This document shows, piece after piece, positions 7,701-17,775 of a DNA stretch of 21,431 nucleotides. The DNA lies in the NCBI GenBank assembly GCA_036897095.1, contig JAYMSP010003033.1, positions 1-21,431 of the forward strand. The letters run 5' to 3'. The notes beneath the pieces were generated by a model. It had not been told where the DNA came from. It saw only the letters and a list, made by a program, of their open reading frames with translations, and did not search any database. Within the stretch, counting starts at the first letter, position 1. Each line of letters starts with the position of its first letter. Source of the stretch: Plantago elongata. Lineage: Eukaryota > Streptophyta > Magnoliopsida > Lamiales > Plantaginaceae. A program made the translations under genes and the position numbers.

Positions 7701-10700
7701 TTGGCCAGGTCTACAAGGGCCGGCTAAAGGAAAATGGGGATTTGGTAGCTGTAAAGGTTCAGAGGCCTTTTGTTCTTGAGACTGTGACGGTTGATTTGTT
7801 TATCATCAGAAACCTGGGCCTTGTTCTGCGTAAATTTCCACAGGTACCAAATTTATGTCCTCTTTTTTATTACAGTTGTCAGCTGACATGTTTGGAATGA
7901 TTAATAAGTGTAATGTGCAAATTTCGTACAGGTATCGATTGACGTTGTTGGATTGGTTGATGAATGGGCTGCCCGTTTCTTTGAGGAACTCGATTATATT
8001 AATGAGGGGGAGAACGGAACATTGTTTGCTGAGATGATGAAGAAGGACCTTCCTCAGGTAACTTAAGTTTCATATATTTAATATACAAGATCTGTCAGAC
8101 AAACCAAATAAGAAAGCCATCATGTCAAAAATATTACGGCACCTCTAAAGTTTAGTTTTATAGGTGGTCGTGCCAAAGACGTATGAGAAATACACTGCAA
8201 GAAAGGTTCTTACGACTTCGTGGATAGATGGAGAGAAGCTGTCACAAAGTACCGAAAGTGATGTTGGATCACTGGTAAATGTTGGTGTCATATGCTACCT
8301 TAAGCAGGTATTTACTGTACTCTGTTTGAGAAAAACTACATACTTCAACTGCATAACTTTGCAGAGCTTGAAATCCTTCTGACATCTCCCAGACACTTAG
8401 TTGTTCGCTTTTGTTTAAGTGTTTTAGTGCCTTGTTAACTTGTATAAAAATACAATAATACTCCTCGTTTACTTCGTTGCCTACATAATGCTTCTACAAT
8501 ACCTTCCCAGAGTCAAGTAATATGATATCAGTGGCAGTCATTAATCTTAACCGTTAAAAAAAAACACAAATAACAAGTTTTTCCTACCTCTTTTTTTCTC
8601 CCAAATAACTCACCCTAATACTCTCCAAGTATGTAGCCACAGTTGTTTAGAATTTCGATGTAATTGATAATACTTGGCTACAAGAGCTTTTGGACTCTGC
8701 TGTTGGGCCAGAATAGGAAGCCAATGTAATTTACTGGTTAATCTGCTCTGCATCACATTGATCATCTAGAAGTGATAAAAAAAGTCAGCATGCTTAACGT
8801 TGTTAATACAATTAGACTGCAACTGTGTGCTTATCTGTGCAAGAATCTCTATTTTAACTTACGGTTTGGAATATGGAAGTTGGAAACCTTGGGAAGTGTA
8901 GTACATCTTAGGGTAATATAAAGGCTGCATCAGTATTCCATTTCAGATGAGTATATAGAGGGTAGTTGAATGCTTTGCAATCAATAATAACATGATTATT
9001 AAGGTACACCAGATGAAACCACTCTTAAAAAATATATTCCTACTATTCAATTTCAAACTCCTAAGGATGTAATTCTGGTGTGAACTATGAAGACTCCACA
9101 AGTATTGTTAGTGTTGGTAGAACCAATGCGATACTAGCCAACTGATAGTCAGCATGTCTGTAATTTTATTTTTACGTCACATGTTAGGATCAATGATTTA
9201 TAATTTATCCTCATTTGTCTCGGTATACAGTTGCTTGACACTGGTTTCTTCCACGCTGATCCTCACCCCGGAAACTTAATTCGGACTCCAGATGGGAAAC
9301 TGGCAATTTTGGATTTTGGTAAATTATTTCTCTTACATATTCTTCTATATTGATATGCTTCATGAAGTGGAATTAATATTTTCATGATTGAGACCTGAGT
9401 GTAGTCTGAAACATATTGTGAATTCTTTTCACCTCTTCAAAAGTTGCACTGTGTTTTTCATTGAATTTGTTTGTTCCTTTTATATTGAAAATGTTTTAAT
9501 GCACTATGCCATTCTGAATCCATGTCCAAATGCTAGTTAGTTCATAATATGTCCATAGTTAGGCCTAAAATTCCCAGTATCAAACTGTGGAAGGAAAATT
9601 CTGCTCTGTTGATTATTCTTCTTTAAATAATTTCAGTAAGTTTTCTGTCTGGATAAAACACTGGTAGGTACTTGCTGTTGTCTTGTGTCCCGAAACAAAA
9701 TTGCCTTACTTCACCTCTTCATTGAGAACTTATTAGCTCGATTTGGGAAAATCTAGTAGTCAAACTCTAAGGATAGTAGGTTCTTAAAATTGGGAGTTGG
9801 GACACGAATGTTTTTTTCTTCCCGCTACATGCAACTAATCGAGCTGACCGATGTCGGACCCTTTTTGGGGGTAGTTCTCCCAGTAGTGTTTTTTACACCC
9901 ACAAGGCTCGAACTTGAGACCTTGCTTAAGTGAATTCAAGCCCCTTACCACTTGAACCAACAATTATTAGTGTTGGGACTTGGGACACAATTTTGGAAAC
10001 AGGCACATTTCAGTTCTGTTGCTAAATGTTGTCCGTTGCTATACATATAGTACAGTAATACATGCCAAATTCTTAAACTGCTTCAACAGTCGTAATGTGG
10101 CCTTGTCACCATTTCTACTCTTTGAAAGATAAACTCGCTAGATTTTTCTTGTTTACCATTATATTCCTATAATTTAAACCAAGGTTGATACCAAAATGTA
10201 ATTGGTTCCCATTTTAATTGTTCTCTTTTTTCCATGTAGCATTTCCTTTCAGAGGTTTCATGTTTAAATAAGGACATCCATTTTATCTATTTTCTTGTGG
10301 ATAAACAATTGTTCGTTTAAACGTGACAGGCCTGGTGACAAAGCTGACAGATGATCAGAAATATGGCATGATTGAAGCAATTGCTCACCTTATCCACCGA
10401 GATTATTCTGCTATCGTGAAAGATTTTGTCAAACTTGGTTTTATAGACGAGGGAGTTAATTTGGAACCAATTTTACCCGTGCTGGCGAAGGTCTTTGATC
10501 AAGCACTTGAAGGCGGAGGAGCAAAGAACTTCAACTTTCAAGAGCTGGCATCAGACCTGGCACAAATTACGTTTGACTATCCATTCAGAATACCTCCTTA
10601 TTTTGCTCTAATCATTAGAGCAATTGGGGTACTGGAGGGCATAGCTTTGGTGGGGAATCCTGATTTTGCACTTGTTGATGAAGCCTACCCATACATTGCA

Positions 10701-12628
10701 CAGGTACAGAAACATACGCTTCTCTGCAGTTACATTCTACACGATCAGGCTGTGTTACTGGTGAAATAAATTGACCTGTAGATGATTGCCAGGTCTGCCA
10801 TTTAAAAAATTGTAAATAATAATTGACCCTGACATATGAGCAGAGATATATATACTCTCTGCTCATATGTCGGGGTCAATTATTATTTTACAAAAAAATT
10901 CCTCTGATATTTTTCCGCATTAAGTTTCTGGAGTTGGTATCGGAAAGACTTGACAATTTTTTCTTTTTGTTCTCTGGAATCTCAGAGGTTACTCACTGAT
11001 GAATCACCACGTTTGAGGTCTGCTTTACGCTACACAATTTATGGAAAGTCTGGGGTATTTGATGCTGAAAGATTTATAGATGTTATGCAAGCTTTTGAGA
11101 GTTTCATAGATGCAGCAAAGAGTGGAGGTGGAGAAAATCTGAATGGGGAAATGGCAGAGCTAGGTATTCTACAAAATCAAGGAAATAATTTAATTCCAAG
11201 TTTTGGAAGTGGATTGCCTCAAATGCAACCAGTCCAAACAAGGGCAGCCTTAGGCTTTTTATTGTCCGGCAAGGGAAATTTTTTCAGGGAATTTCTGTTA
11301 GATGAGGTATTTTTACTATGGCCTTATAATTTTTTTTCTTCCTTTTCTTGGTATCAAGTTCTTCAAATTAAAAGGATATCATAATGTTAGCAATTTTATG
11401 TTTACTACTCCCTTTGTTCCACTAAATAACCATTTTAGACGTTCCATTTCCTTTCATGGAAACCCACTATCTCAATTATCAATACTTTAATCACTCCCTT
11501 ACATACTTTATCAATTCTCTTTCTTACTTTTCACTATACACTTATTACTTCATCTATATAAACCACCTTTTTACTCAAATTTATTAAAAACTGTGCAAAA
11601 GAAAAAAGGAAAGGATTTTAAGGGAATGGAGGGAGTATCATGTTTTGTGGCTTATGGGATTATGGACTCTGAAATTCAAGGTTGCAGATTTGTTGTTTCG
11701 ATGCTCAGACAATTAAATGCTTTTTATACTTTTATATCATTTTCTTTCTGCAAGAAAAATGAACTAGTGGTGTCTGGAGGAAGGCTTGCTTATGCCTTGT
11801 TCATATCATGTGTGTGTATGCTCCTAATGTATCTTATATGGTCTTGTGAACAGATCGTAAAGGGCATAGATGCTGTTTCAAGGGAACAGCTGGTGCAGGT
11901 ATCAGCACTTCTTGGATTTAGAAATGTGTCCCCAGTTTTCAGCTTGGTCCCTTCTTTTGGACCGGTTAGAACCGCTGGTCTTCTTCCTACAATAACAGAA
12001 GAAGACAGAGTCATATTGAACAATGTCCAAAAAGTTGTTGAGTTCTTGGCTGCTGGAACTGTGCCATCACCAAATCAGGTAACTGTTTTCTGATTCTAAG
12101 AGCTTCATGCATTGCTGCTAATGAAAATGTGCCATCTGCCTACTTTATTTTTGCAATTGCCTTGCCTTAAGTTCTGAACACTAGTGTCAGTGTAGCTGGT
12201 TACGTTAAAGTCGTGTTTGATGTGTGCCCAGTCTGCTAAACTTACTTTGTACAGTATCTGGTAGAGATTCCTGGATTACATTGTGACATCCACACTTGAG
12301 TATTTTACTTGAAGAATAATCATTCCAGCATATTATTATCATCCATAATCCAACTATCCAAGTTATCAAATCTCAATTGTACAATATATCAGCAATTTAT
12401 GTCAGCCTTCTTGTGTGACATTGTATGACCAAAATTATAGTTCATCACCTTGAACTGTCAGATTAACATTGTATCGTCTTTCTTCACTTACAGGGTATAA
12501 ATGTTCCTCAAGTAGTTCGGGAGCTATTACCTGTGTTGCCTGGACTCACAGCCACAGTTCTTCCGGAGGTGGCCAGTCGGTTGTCCTCAAGAATAATGGC
12601 AAGAATAATCCGGGACACATTCTTGTAG
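4791..12628 (+). CDS. ABC1K3: ABC1/UbiB-like atypical protein kinase, chloroplastic, ABC1K3 type; 13 exons, 771 aa
   Basis: Exons: 4791-4973, 5582-5731, 6359-6529, 7014-7157, 7430-7535, 7695-7843, 7932-8057, 8164-8307, 9231-9318, 10330-10703, 10986-11306, 11854-12078, 12494-12628 (stop TAG). All 12 introns are GT-AG, phases agree, and the total is 2316 bases. Residues 1 to about 60 look like a chloroplast transit peptide. ABC1 kinase motifs in order: KLGQ (190-193), Ala-rich loop AAAS (250-253), VAVK with ATP-binding Lys272, EELDY (319-323), catalytic loop HADPHPGN (399-406), DFG (419-421). The C-terminal ~220 residues, ending ARIIRDTFL, match ABC1K3 as I remember it. Arabidopsis ABC1K3 sits in plastoglobules and influences prenylquinone/tocopherol metabolism and chlorophyll turnover under light stress. 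The protein is somewhat longer than the ~710 residues I recall for Arabidopsis. No lesion seen. Confidence 0.92.
5035..5527 (+). repeat. Tandem repeat of ~100-bp units in intron 1 of the ABC1K3-like gene
   Basis: Five diverged units start near 5035, 5142, 5241, 5356 and 5457, with lengths of about 107, 99, 115, 101 and a shorter last copy. Each reads roughly as AGTAGATTGAGC, then TTATTCATGTACTGTATATA, then GATTCAATTAGTGTGTAC, then TGGATG, then ATTCTCTGTATAT, then AACTGCAAATTGAA. It fills most of the 608-bp first intron and stops about 50 bases before the acceptor site. Confidence 0.9.
9790..9992 (-). mobile_element. tRNA-derived SINE with ~18-bp target-site duplications, in intron 9 of the ABC1K3-like gene
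   Basis: On the minus strand the element begins near 9972 with GGTTCAAGTGGTAAGGGGC, a good polymerase III box A match. GGTCTCAAGTTCGAGCC follows about 30 bases later and fits box B. It ends with an A-rich tail (plus strand GTTTTTTTCTTCC at 9810-9822). Direct repeats flank it: TTGGGAGTTGGGACACGA at 9790-9807 and TTGGGACTTGGGACACAA at 9973-9990, with two mismatches in 18. The body is about 163 bp. This layout, antisense to the host gene, is that of a plant SINE. Confidence 0.85.
10804..10899. mobile_element. Palindromic MITE in intron 10 of the ABC1K3-like gene
   Basis: Bases 10811-10892 form a nearly perfect inverted repeat. The left arm reads TGTAAATAATAATTGACC...GACATATGAGCAGAGA. The right arm, reverse-complemented, reads TGTAAAATAATAATTGACC...GACATATGAGCAGAGA. 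They differ by only a base or two, plus one A of length, around a short TATATA loop. AAAAAAT flanks both ends (10804-10810 and 10893-10899), a possible 7-bp target-site duplication, though it is low complexity. The near-identity of the arms suggests a fairly recent insertion. The transcript would fold into a ~38-bp hairpin about 90 bases before the exon 11 acceptor. The transposon family is not recognised. Confidence 0.85.
11406..11637. mobile_element. Stowaway-like (Tc1/mariner) MITE in intron 11 of the ABC1K3-like gene
   Basis: A 228-bp element at 11408-11635 begins CTCCCTTTGTTCCACTAAAT and ends ATGGAGGGAG, the inverted complement CTCCCTCCAT. It is flanked on both sides by the dinucleotide TA (11406-11407 and 11636-11637). 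The CTCCCTCCGTTCC-type terminus and TA duplication define Stowaway MITEs in plants. The interior is AT-rich and non-coding. The terminal repeats have diverged at several positions, so it is older than the palindromic element in the neighbouring intron. Confidence 0.8.
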
Positions 12629-13440
12629 CTGACATGATAGTTTTTGCTTGTAATTTGTTTTATATATACATAGCAGTATGATGCATTCATGTCACAGTTA
12701 GTGCAAGAGTGTAATACATAGTTCAGATCATACCACTTCCGATGTAATCTATTTTTCATATACACTAGGCAAACAATGCCGACAACTTGTAAATATGCAA
12801 ACCACAGTGCAATATAGAGCTAACATATTCGTCCTGTGTATTTGTGTACACTTTAATAAGAACCCTTGACCAGTTTATGATGCCTTCCTGTTACATGTGC
12901 ATAGGCATTTATAGCCTAACCAAAATGAGCCATCTAGAAAGAAAAAAACATGAAGCTTCTCTAGAGCAAAAAGTATGCAACCTAGACTTGTTGACATGTT
13001 CTATTGAAGGTCCTATTACAAAACAATCCTACAAAGGTTCTTACAGAAATAATGCTGGTATAGCGAATTTCAAACATTTGACTAGTAAGTAGCACTGTGC
13101 AAACGTTGATCCAGAAGCCAACCCAAAAGTAAACCAGTACACAAAAGTTTAGAGATATCGACATGACTAAATTTTCTGTGTACAAGATACCAAAAGTTGA
13201 TGGATCAAGATATGCTTCAACCCCAAAACAGAGTCCAAAGATGACTCTGCTGGAAATGAAGTATCTTTCAAGCTGATAACACCAACAACGTCATCCCAAC
13301 ACATCAAGCTACAAATCAACCAGTAGACATAGCAATGGAACAATTTAACAAGAAGAGCCTCCATTGGGATTTTTGGAGATATACACAGCAGATGTCCTTT
13401 TCACAAATTTGAGAACTGGTAAGGAAGAGAATAAGTAGTT
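12629..13440. other. 3' flank of the ABC1K3-like gene; no gene seen
   Basis: The first few hundred bases are probably the 3' UTR of the ABC1K3-like gene. I see no clear AATAAA signal close to the stop codon. The remainder has no frame with recognisable similarity. The short open frames on either strand look like chance, with Cys/Ile/Tyr-rich AT-driven composition. Confidence 0.5.
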
Positions 13441-14420
13441 TTACCCGAATTCTTAGTGGTTCTACCTGCTTTTTTCCCAGGGAGGGGGGACAGGAGGAGC
13501 AGACTGCACCAACATTGCTTCTTCATGTAAAGAAGATTTAATAGTCTCCATCCTTGTAGTTTCATTATCTTTCTCTACCCAAGAATGAAACCTTCCTGAC
13601 GGATCTTGTATGGGTTCTTGTTCAAAATCCAATCCTTCCTCTTGAGTTGGTTCTTTAATTGAATCCTTATTCTCCAAGTGATGATCAGATAATACTGGAG
13701 TTCCACTGACAATCTCAGTATCTGAGTACTCCTGTACATTTTGTTGAGCATCCACGACTTTTTCATCCTCCACATTTCTAGTAACGGAAAGTTGTTTTAA
13801 GAACCATTTTGCTCCTTGTCCGAGTTCTGCAATTTAGGCTAGTCTGCAAAATCTGAACCATTTTGTTCCTTGTCCGAGTTCTGCAATTTAGGCCAGTCTG
13901 CAAAATCTTCACCATTTTGTTGAACTTCATGTGACTTCAAATCCAGTTTTTCTTTAGCAATCCTCTGGAACTCTCGCAAATCTGGTACTTCAAAAGGCAC
14001 ATATGAGTTCTGTAGTGATTGTTGAGGCTTCAGTAATTCAGTTCAGGATGTTTCACAAAACATGATTCTTCTTTGTGACCAATTTTCAAGTGATTTGGCA
14101 TGTTTTCTTAATTTTCTGCCCTTATAGCTGAATCAAGACATCTTGACAATTATATGTGATGTCCACTTCAAACACAATTCGAGCCTTTTCCAGCCTAGAA
14201 ATTCAGCAGTAGCAGAATCAACTCCCAAAGGTATAACAATTTCAAATAATGCCTCTGGATGAAACAACACTATAGGCACTTGTTTCTTCAAAGATAGCCA
14301 AATAGGAACCATAGGAGGAATCTTTAACTATATTGAATATCAGATACAATTTTTGCTAACCTCATTGGACAGCTACCCACCAAAAGATTCTATTTCATAC
14401 ATAAAGCATCAAACCTTCTT
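13440..14420 (-). pseudogene. Decayed DUF4283-like coding sequence with an acidic C-terminal open frame
   Basis: Reading the minus strand from about 14330, one frame gives VPIVLFHPEALFEIVIPLG and a neighbouring frame gives EKARIVFEVDIT. Both resemble the core of plant DUF4283 proteins (P-x-x-FxxxALxxIxxxxG, then K-ARV-VEVD), which occur in LINE first frames and in related domesticated genes. Stops and frame changes separate the pieces. Further along, a frame reads PFEVPDLREFQRIAKEKLDL, then a duplicated DFADWPKLQNSDKEQNG segment in which one copy has a stop for Trp. The last part (13462-13773) stays open: an acidic, Pro-ending tract of about 100 residues finishing PPVPPPWEKSR, with no usable ATG. 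Probably a relic. The domain assignment is by eye and tentative. Confidence 0.45.
13802..13909 (-). repeat. Two tandem 54-bp units inside the decayed coding sequence
   Basis: Units begin at 13802 and 13856 on the plus strand (AACCATTTTG.TCCTTGTCC) and differ at only a few positions. Fifty-four bases is exactly 18 codons, so the duplication kept the reading frame. One unit has a TAG where the other has a Trp codon (TGG). Confidence 0.9.
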
Positions 14421-14688
14421 TGATAAAATAGTCAATTGATAACGTTCCTGGAGTTGAAGAGACTGGCAGTAAATCGTCTAGAAGTTTCTTTACTTCATAA
14501 CTTTTACAAGAGCAATTGGAATGCTGGAGCAGAAAAGGCTTGGCCAGAAACGTTGAATTTTCCACCATCGACTGAAGTGGCTAATCCATCTCCGTTGTAT
14601 GAAGAAAAAACATGCTGCACTGCAGGAACGAGCAGCTTTTTTGCATCTCCTTAATACAGCAGTAAATTAATGACTGAATAGTTGTAAA
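14421..14688. other. Short unassigned interval
   Basis: A plus-strand frame of 72 codons (14436-14654) and minus-strand fragments are open here, but neither shows a domain I recognise. It may be the 5' part of the decayed minus-strand sequence. No function is proposed. Confidence 0.3.
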
Positions 14689-14960
14689 CATGATGACCAA
14701 AAATGTAATATGGAGAAAAAGATTAGGCAAATAAGAAAATTGCATTATCATAATCTGTATATATGCAAAAAGTATCCTTATCTTGTTCAAATTAGGAGTA
14801 AATAATACACTTGTTCATGAGCTTACATGATGACCAAATTGCAATATAGAGAGAAAGATTTGCCAAAATAAGAACTTTGCATTAGCAAAACTGTGTATAT
14901 GCGAAAAGCATCCCTATCTGTTCAAATTAGGCGTTAAAAAATACACTTGTTCAGGAGCTT
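14689..14960 (+). repeat. 137-bp tandem duplication
   Basis: Copy 1 starts at 14689 (CATGATGACCAAAAATG) and copy 2 at 14826 (CATGATGACCAAATTGC). Both continue through GAGAAAAAGATT/GAGAGAAAGATT, TGCATTA, TGTATATATGC/TGTATATGCG, GTTCAAATTAGG, TACACTTGTTCA and GAGCTT. The copies differ by scattered substitutions and small gaps. Non-coding, downstream of the PPR gene. Confidence 0.9.
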
Positions 14961-15328
14961 TTGCAGCAAAAAGGGTGCTTATCACCAAACTAGTCTTTCT
15001 ATACAAAACAGAAGGGATATGTGCTTGAGAACAAATGGGAGACTATGTTTCCATCCAAACATAGGGAGTGAAGTTGAAGATATAGGGAATGATGATCACT
15101 TAACTGTAACGTAATCTGAGATCCTTCATGATCCTGTAAACGCCTGGGAACTTTCTTATCGTTTGCTATGTACTCGCTAAGGGACCACTGTATGTTCCTG
15201 GCACTACTATTCCTATGGTCACAGCTACTGCCATGTAGGACTGACCCTTGCATACAAACATGATCTTGGAGCACCGGGTGAGATGGTTCCAACCTGTCGA
15301 TGGACAAGCACGCCTAGCATAGGCGAAT
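14961..15328 (-). other. Probable 3' UTR and downstream flank of the PPR gene
   Basis: It directly follows the PPR stop codon on the minus strand. Short open frames here have no PPR, E or DYW motif, so I do not extend the protein into them. Confidence 0.5.
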
Positions 15329-16588
15329 CTACTGAGTTTCAGCAGGCACCATAGCTGCACGAGAACACATCTCAAACAATGTATCTAGACTCTCAGTGCT
15401 TAGCTTTATATCATATCTGTCTGTCATGTAATAGTAGTACCTCTGTGCCTCTTCTACATCACCCGTATGCAGGAGTGGACATAAAACCCCCATCAAAGTG
15501 ATTTCATCAGGCTTTACATTCATCCTCTCCATCTCTTCGAAGACAGCTAGGGCCCCTAAACTCCGTCCATGAACTCCAAGACTAGTGATCATCACGTTCC
15601 AAGTAGCAACAGACTTACTCTCCATACTATCAAAGACTCCTTTAGCACACTGCAAATCCCCACATTTGCTATACATATCAATCATAGCAGTCCCAAGATA
15701 AACACTAACCGGAAACCCATTCTCTATAGCAAAACCATGCACCCACCGTCCCAACTCAAGGCTTCCCAATTCCGAGCACGCCACCAAAAGACCCACCAAT
15801 GTATGCTGATTAGGCCTCACACCATCACTCTGCATCTCCGCAAACAACTCAAACGCTCTCTCCGGCTTCTCACTTCTCGCGTGCGCATTGATCATGGCAG
15901 TCCACGCAACAACATTCTTCACCGGCATTCTCTCAAACATCTCTCCCGCAACACCCAACCTCCCATTGCGCAGAAGCCCCGTTATCGCCGTCGTCCAAGT
16001 CACAACATTTCTCCCAGGCATTTTATCAAACACGTGTAGCCCATCATCCACAACCCCACATTTGAAATACAAATCCATCAACACATTATTCAAATAAATA
16101 TCTCGACGAAACCCAGTTTTTACAGCAAACCCATAAACCTCTTTCGCCTTCTCAATGCAAGAACAATCCAAACAAGCCTTCATAACAAAAGGGAAAGTAA
16201 ACTTGTCAACTCCCACACCATCGCAAACCATCGAATTGTACAAAAGAATAGCTCCACGAGAGGAATTATTGGTAACATAGGCTCTGATAAGCAAGTTCCA
16301 AAGGAAAGTAGAGGGGTTTTGGATTTGGTGAAAGACAGCAGTGGCGTAGTCGAGCTCGCCGAAGGAGGAACAGAGACGGAGCATCTGGACGGCGGTGAGG
16401 TCGTGGTGATGGAGTCCAAATCGGATGATTTTGGCGTGGACTTGTTTGAATTGTTTGAAGGATTTGCATTTGTGGAGAAATGTGAGAGGTTCTAGTGAAG
16501 TGATGAAATCTGGTTTTGAGGCTGAGAGTCGCTTTCTGTTCTTGGGTAAGATGTCTAGAGGGCTTGATGGAAGGCATTCTACTATCAT
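15329..16588 (-). CDS. Pentatricopeptide repeat protein, PLS type, similar to At3g26630; intronless, 419 aa
   Basis: A single uninterrupted frame. The chosen ATG at 16586-16588 is the first after an in-frame stop at 16616-16618. Residues 1 to about 35 are Ser/Lys/Arg-containing and could target plastid or mitochondrion. PPR-like repeats fill about 60-395: FLWNLLIRAY (95 on), DKFTFPFVMKACL (128 on), LNNVLMDLYFKCG (166 on), VTWTTAITGLLRNG (196 on), VAWTAMINAHARSE (227 on), NQHTLVGLLVACSELG (260 on), LGTAMIDMYSKCG (298 on), ATWNVMITSLGVHG (328 on) and DEITLMGVLC (361 on). Lengths alternate as in PLS proteins. The tail after ~395 lacks full E and DYW domains. PPR proteins bind organellar RNA for processing, editing or translation. 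Arabidopsis At3g26630 is about 455 residues as I recall, so this C-terminus may be slightly short. Confidence 0.9.
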   Translation of the reverse strand: MIVECLPSSPLDILPKNRKRLSASKPDFITSLEPLTFLHKCKSFKQFKQVHAKIIRFGLHHHDLTAVQMLRLCSSFGELDYATAVFHQIQNPSTFLWNLLIRAYVTNNSSRGAILLYNSMVCDGVGVDKFTFPFVMKACLDCSCIEKAKEVYGFAVKTGFRRDIYLNNVLMDLYFKCGVVDDGLHVFDKMPGRNVVTWTTAITGLLRNGRLGVAGEMFERMPVKNVVAWTAMINAHARSEKPERAFELFAEMQSDGVRPNQHTLVGLLVACSELGSLELGRWVHGFAIENGFPVSVYLGTAMIDMYSKCGDLQCAKGVFDSMESKSVATWNVMITSLGVHGRSLGALAVFEEMERMNVKPDEITLMGVLCPLLHTGDVEEAQRYYYYMTDRYDIKLSTESLDTLFEMCSRAAMVPAETQ

Positions 16589-17570
16589 AGCAATAGGAAG
16601 AAGGTTGGGTTTTCTTTATCTATTCTGTTCTGTTCTTGCAGGATTATTGTCAAACACTTGGTGTTCGTCCAGGTTCTAATTTCAGCTGGAGAAGATGATG
16701 ATGAAGATGAACAGACGAATTGGCCATCAACTTGCCACGTTTGTTTGGATTACTGGAGGCCAAATCATTAACCGCGGCAATTGGGATTTTCGCACAGTCG
16801 TCGCAGGTCGAGTGACTACTTGAAGCGGTCAGGTGACAGGCGAAGTGACAATTTATTAACGTATCAGAATAATGACATATATTACGCATTAAACAAAAAT
16901 ACATTAGGTCTCCTTAACCTCAAATCATCAATAAACTAACCAAAAATATATCTCAAGATTTAATACAAGGATTTTATTACATAAATTCTAAATACAATAT
17001 AAGATGAAACGTAAAGAGTAATGAAATTTATCATAGAAGAAAAAATAATTTAGAGGAGAAGATCTATAAAAAAATAAAGTGAAACCTAGAGAGTAATGAA
17101 TTTATCTATTTAATCCAATATGATTAAAAATAAAATACATACCTTATCATATTCAACGGTTGACGGTTTTCAACCGTCCAACAGCCACCCTCCAGTTTGA
17201 AGGCGGGTGACAAAATTTTAATCTACGTATTTTTCGACAAAAAATCTAATCGTCTATAGTGGGTGATTGACGGGCGGAGGGTCAGTAATTTCTTACATGC
17301 ACGTCTATTAATAACTATGAGTCAACTTTATACTAAACATTTATATTTTGTTCCTCATACTTTTAGTGTATATTAATTAATTTTTTTATTTAATTTATTC
17401 ATATCATTAATTAACTTTTAAATGGTGTATTAAAATTAGTATTATGTGAAATTGTACTAGTTGAAATTTATAACATCTAGCAGACTTTAGGCTTCATTGG
17501 TGGAAGGAGATAAGATCTAGAGGGAATTAAGAAGACAAATCAAAGTCATCACAAAAGGTTTTGATATATA
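16589..17570. other. Intergenic region between the PPR gene and the duplicated cassette
   Basis: AT-rich, no gene. About 100 bases nearest the PPR start are likely its 5' UTR and promoter. A diverged direct repeat lies at about 17002-17035 and 17079-17110 (GTAAAGAGTAATGAAATTTATC and GAGAGTAATGAATTTATC). A short hairpin at about 17158-17182 pairs GTTGACGGTT with AACCGTCCAAC around TTC, with one unpaired base. Confidence 0.5.
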
Positions 17571-17775
17571 GAGAGTCGGGTCCAATGCATACAGCATCAA
17601 GTTGGAGTAGTAGTCTTTAGCGTACATATGAAATATGTGTCTGAAAATTAAGCTCTTGACATGTCAAATTGTGTCACATAGTAATATTTAAGTACAAATA
17701 AACGTGCATGTGCATGTATTGACTGACTGATCAGCTGAAATTTATAAGTTAGAATTAATTTATGGGGTCAATATT
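17571..17775 (+). repeat. Duplicated upstream cassette, distal copy
   Basis: The last 84 bases (17692-17775) match 18358-18441 with about five substitutions. Weaker similarity extends left to GGGTCCAATGCATAC near 17578, which matches GGGTCCAATGTATAC near 18236. The copy holds two adjacent TGCATG hexamers (17705-17716), which read as CATGCA RY cores on the other strand. It also holds TTGACT (17719-17724), a W-box core, and TGATCA. Confidence 0.85.

Noticed and set aside
9880-9972. A functional tRNA gene suggested by the box A and box B matches
   Set aside because: The segment cannot be folded into a full cloverleaf by eye and sits between SINE-type target duplications with an A-rich tail, so it is a SINE head.
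10790-10900. A conserved miRNA gene at the hairpin
   Set aside because: The hairpin is too perfect along its whole length, includes terminal repeats with a possible target duplication, and matches no miRNA I know. A MITE explains it better.
11593-12093. 166-codon plus-strand open frame read as one protein
   Set aside because: Only its last part (11854-12078) is coding, as exon 12. The first part is intron 11, including the end of the Stowaway-like MITE.
15569-16097. Plus-strand open frames of 156 and 69 codons opposite the PPR gene
   Set aside because: They are antisense shadows of an intact PPR coding sequence, with His/Pro/Ser/Thr-rich low-information translations.
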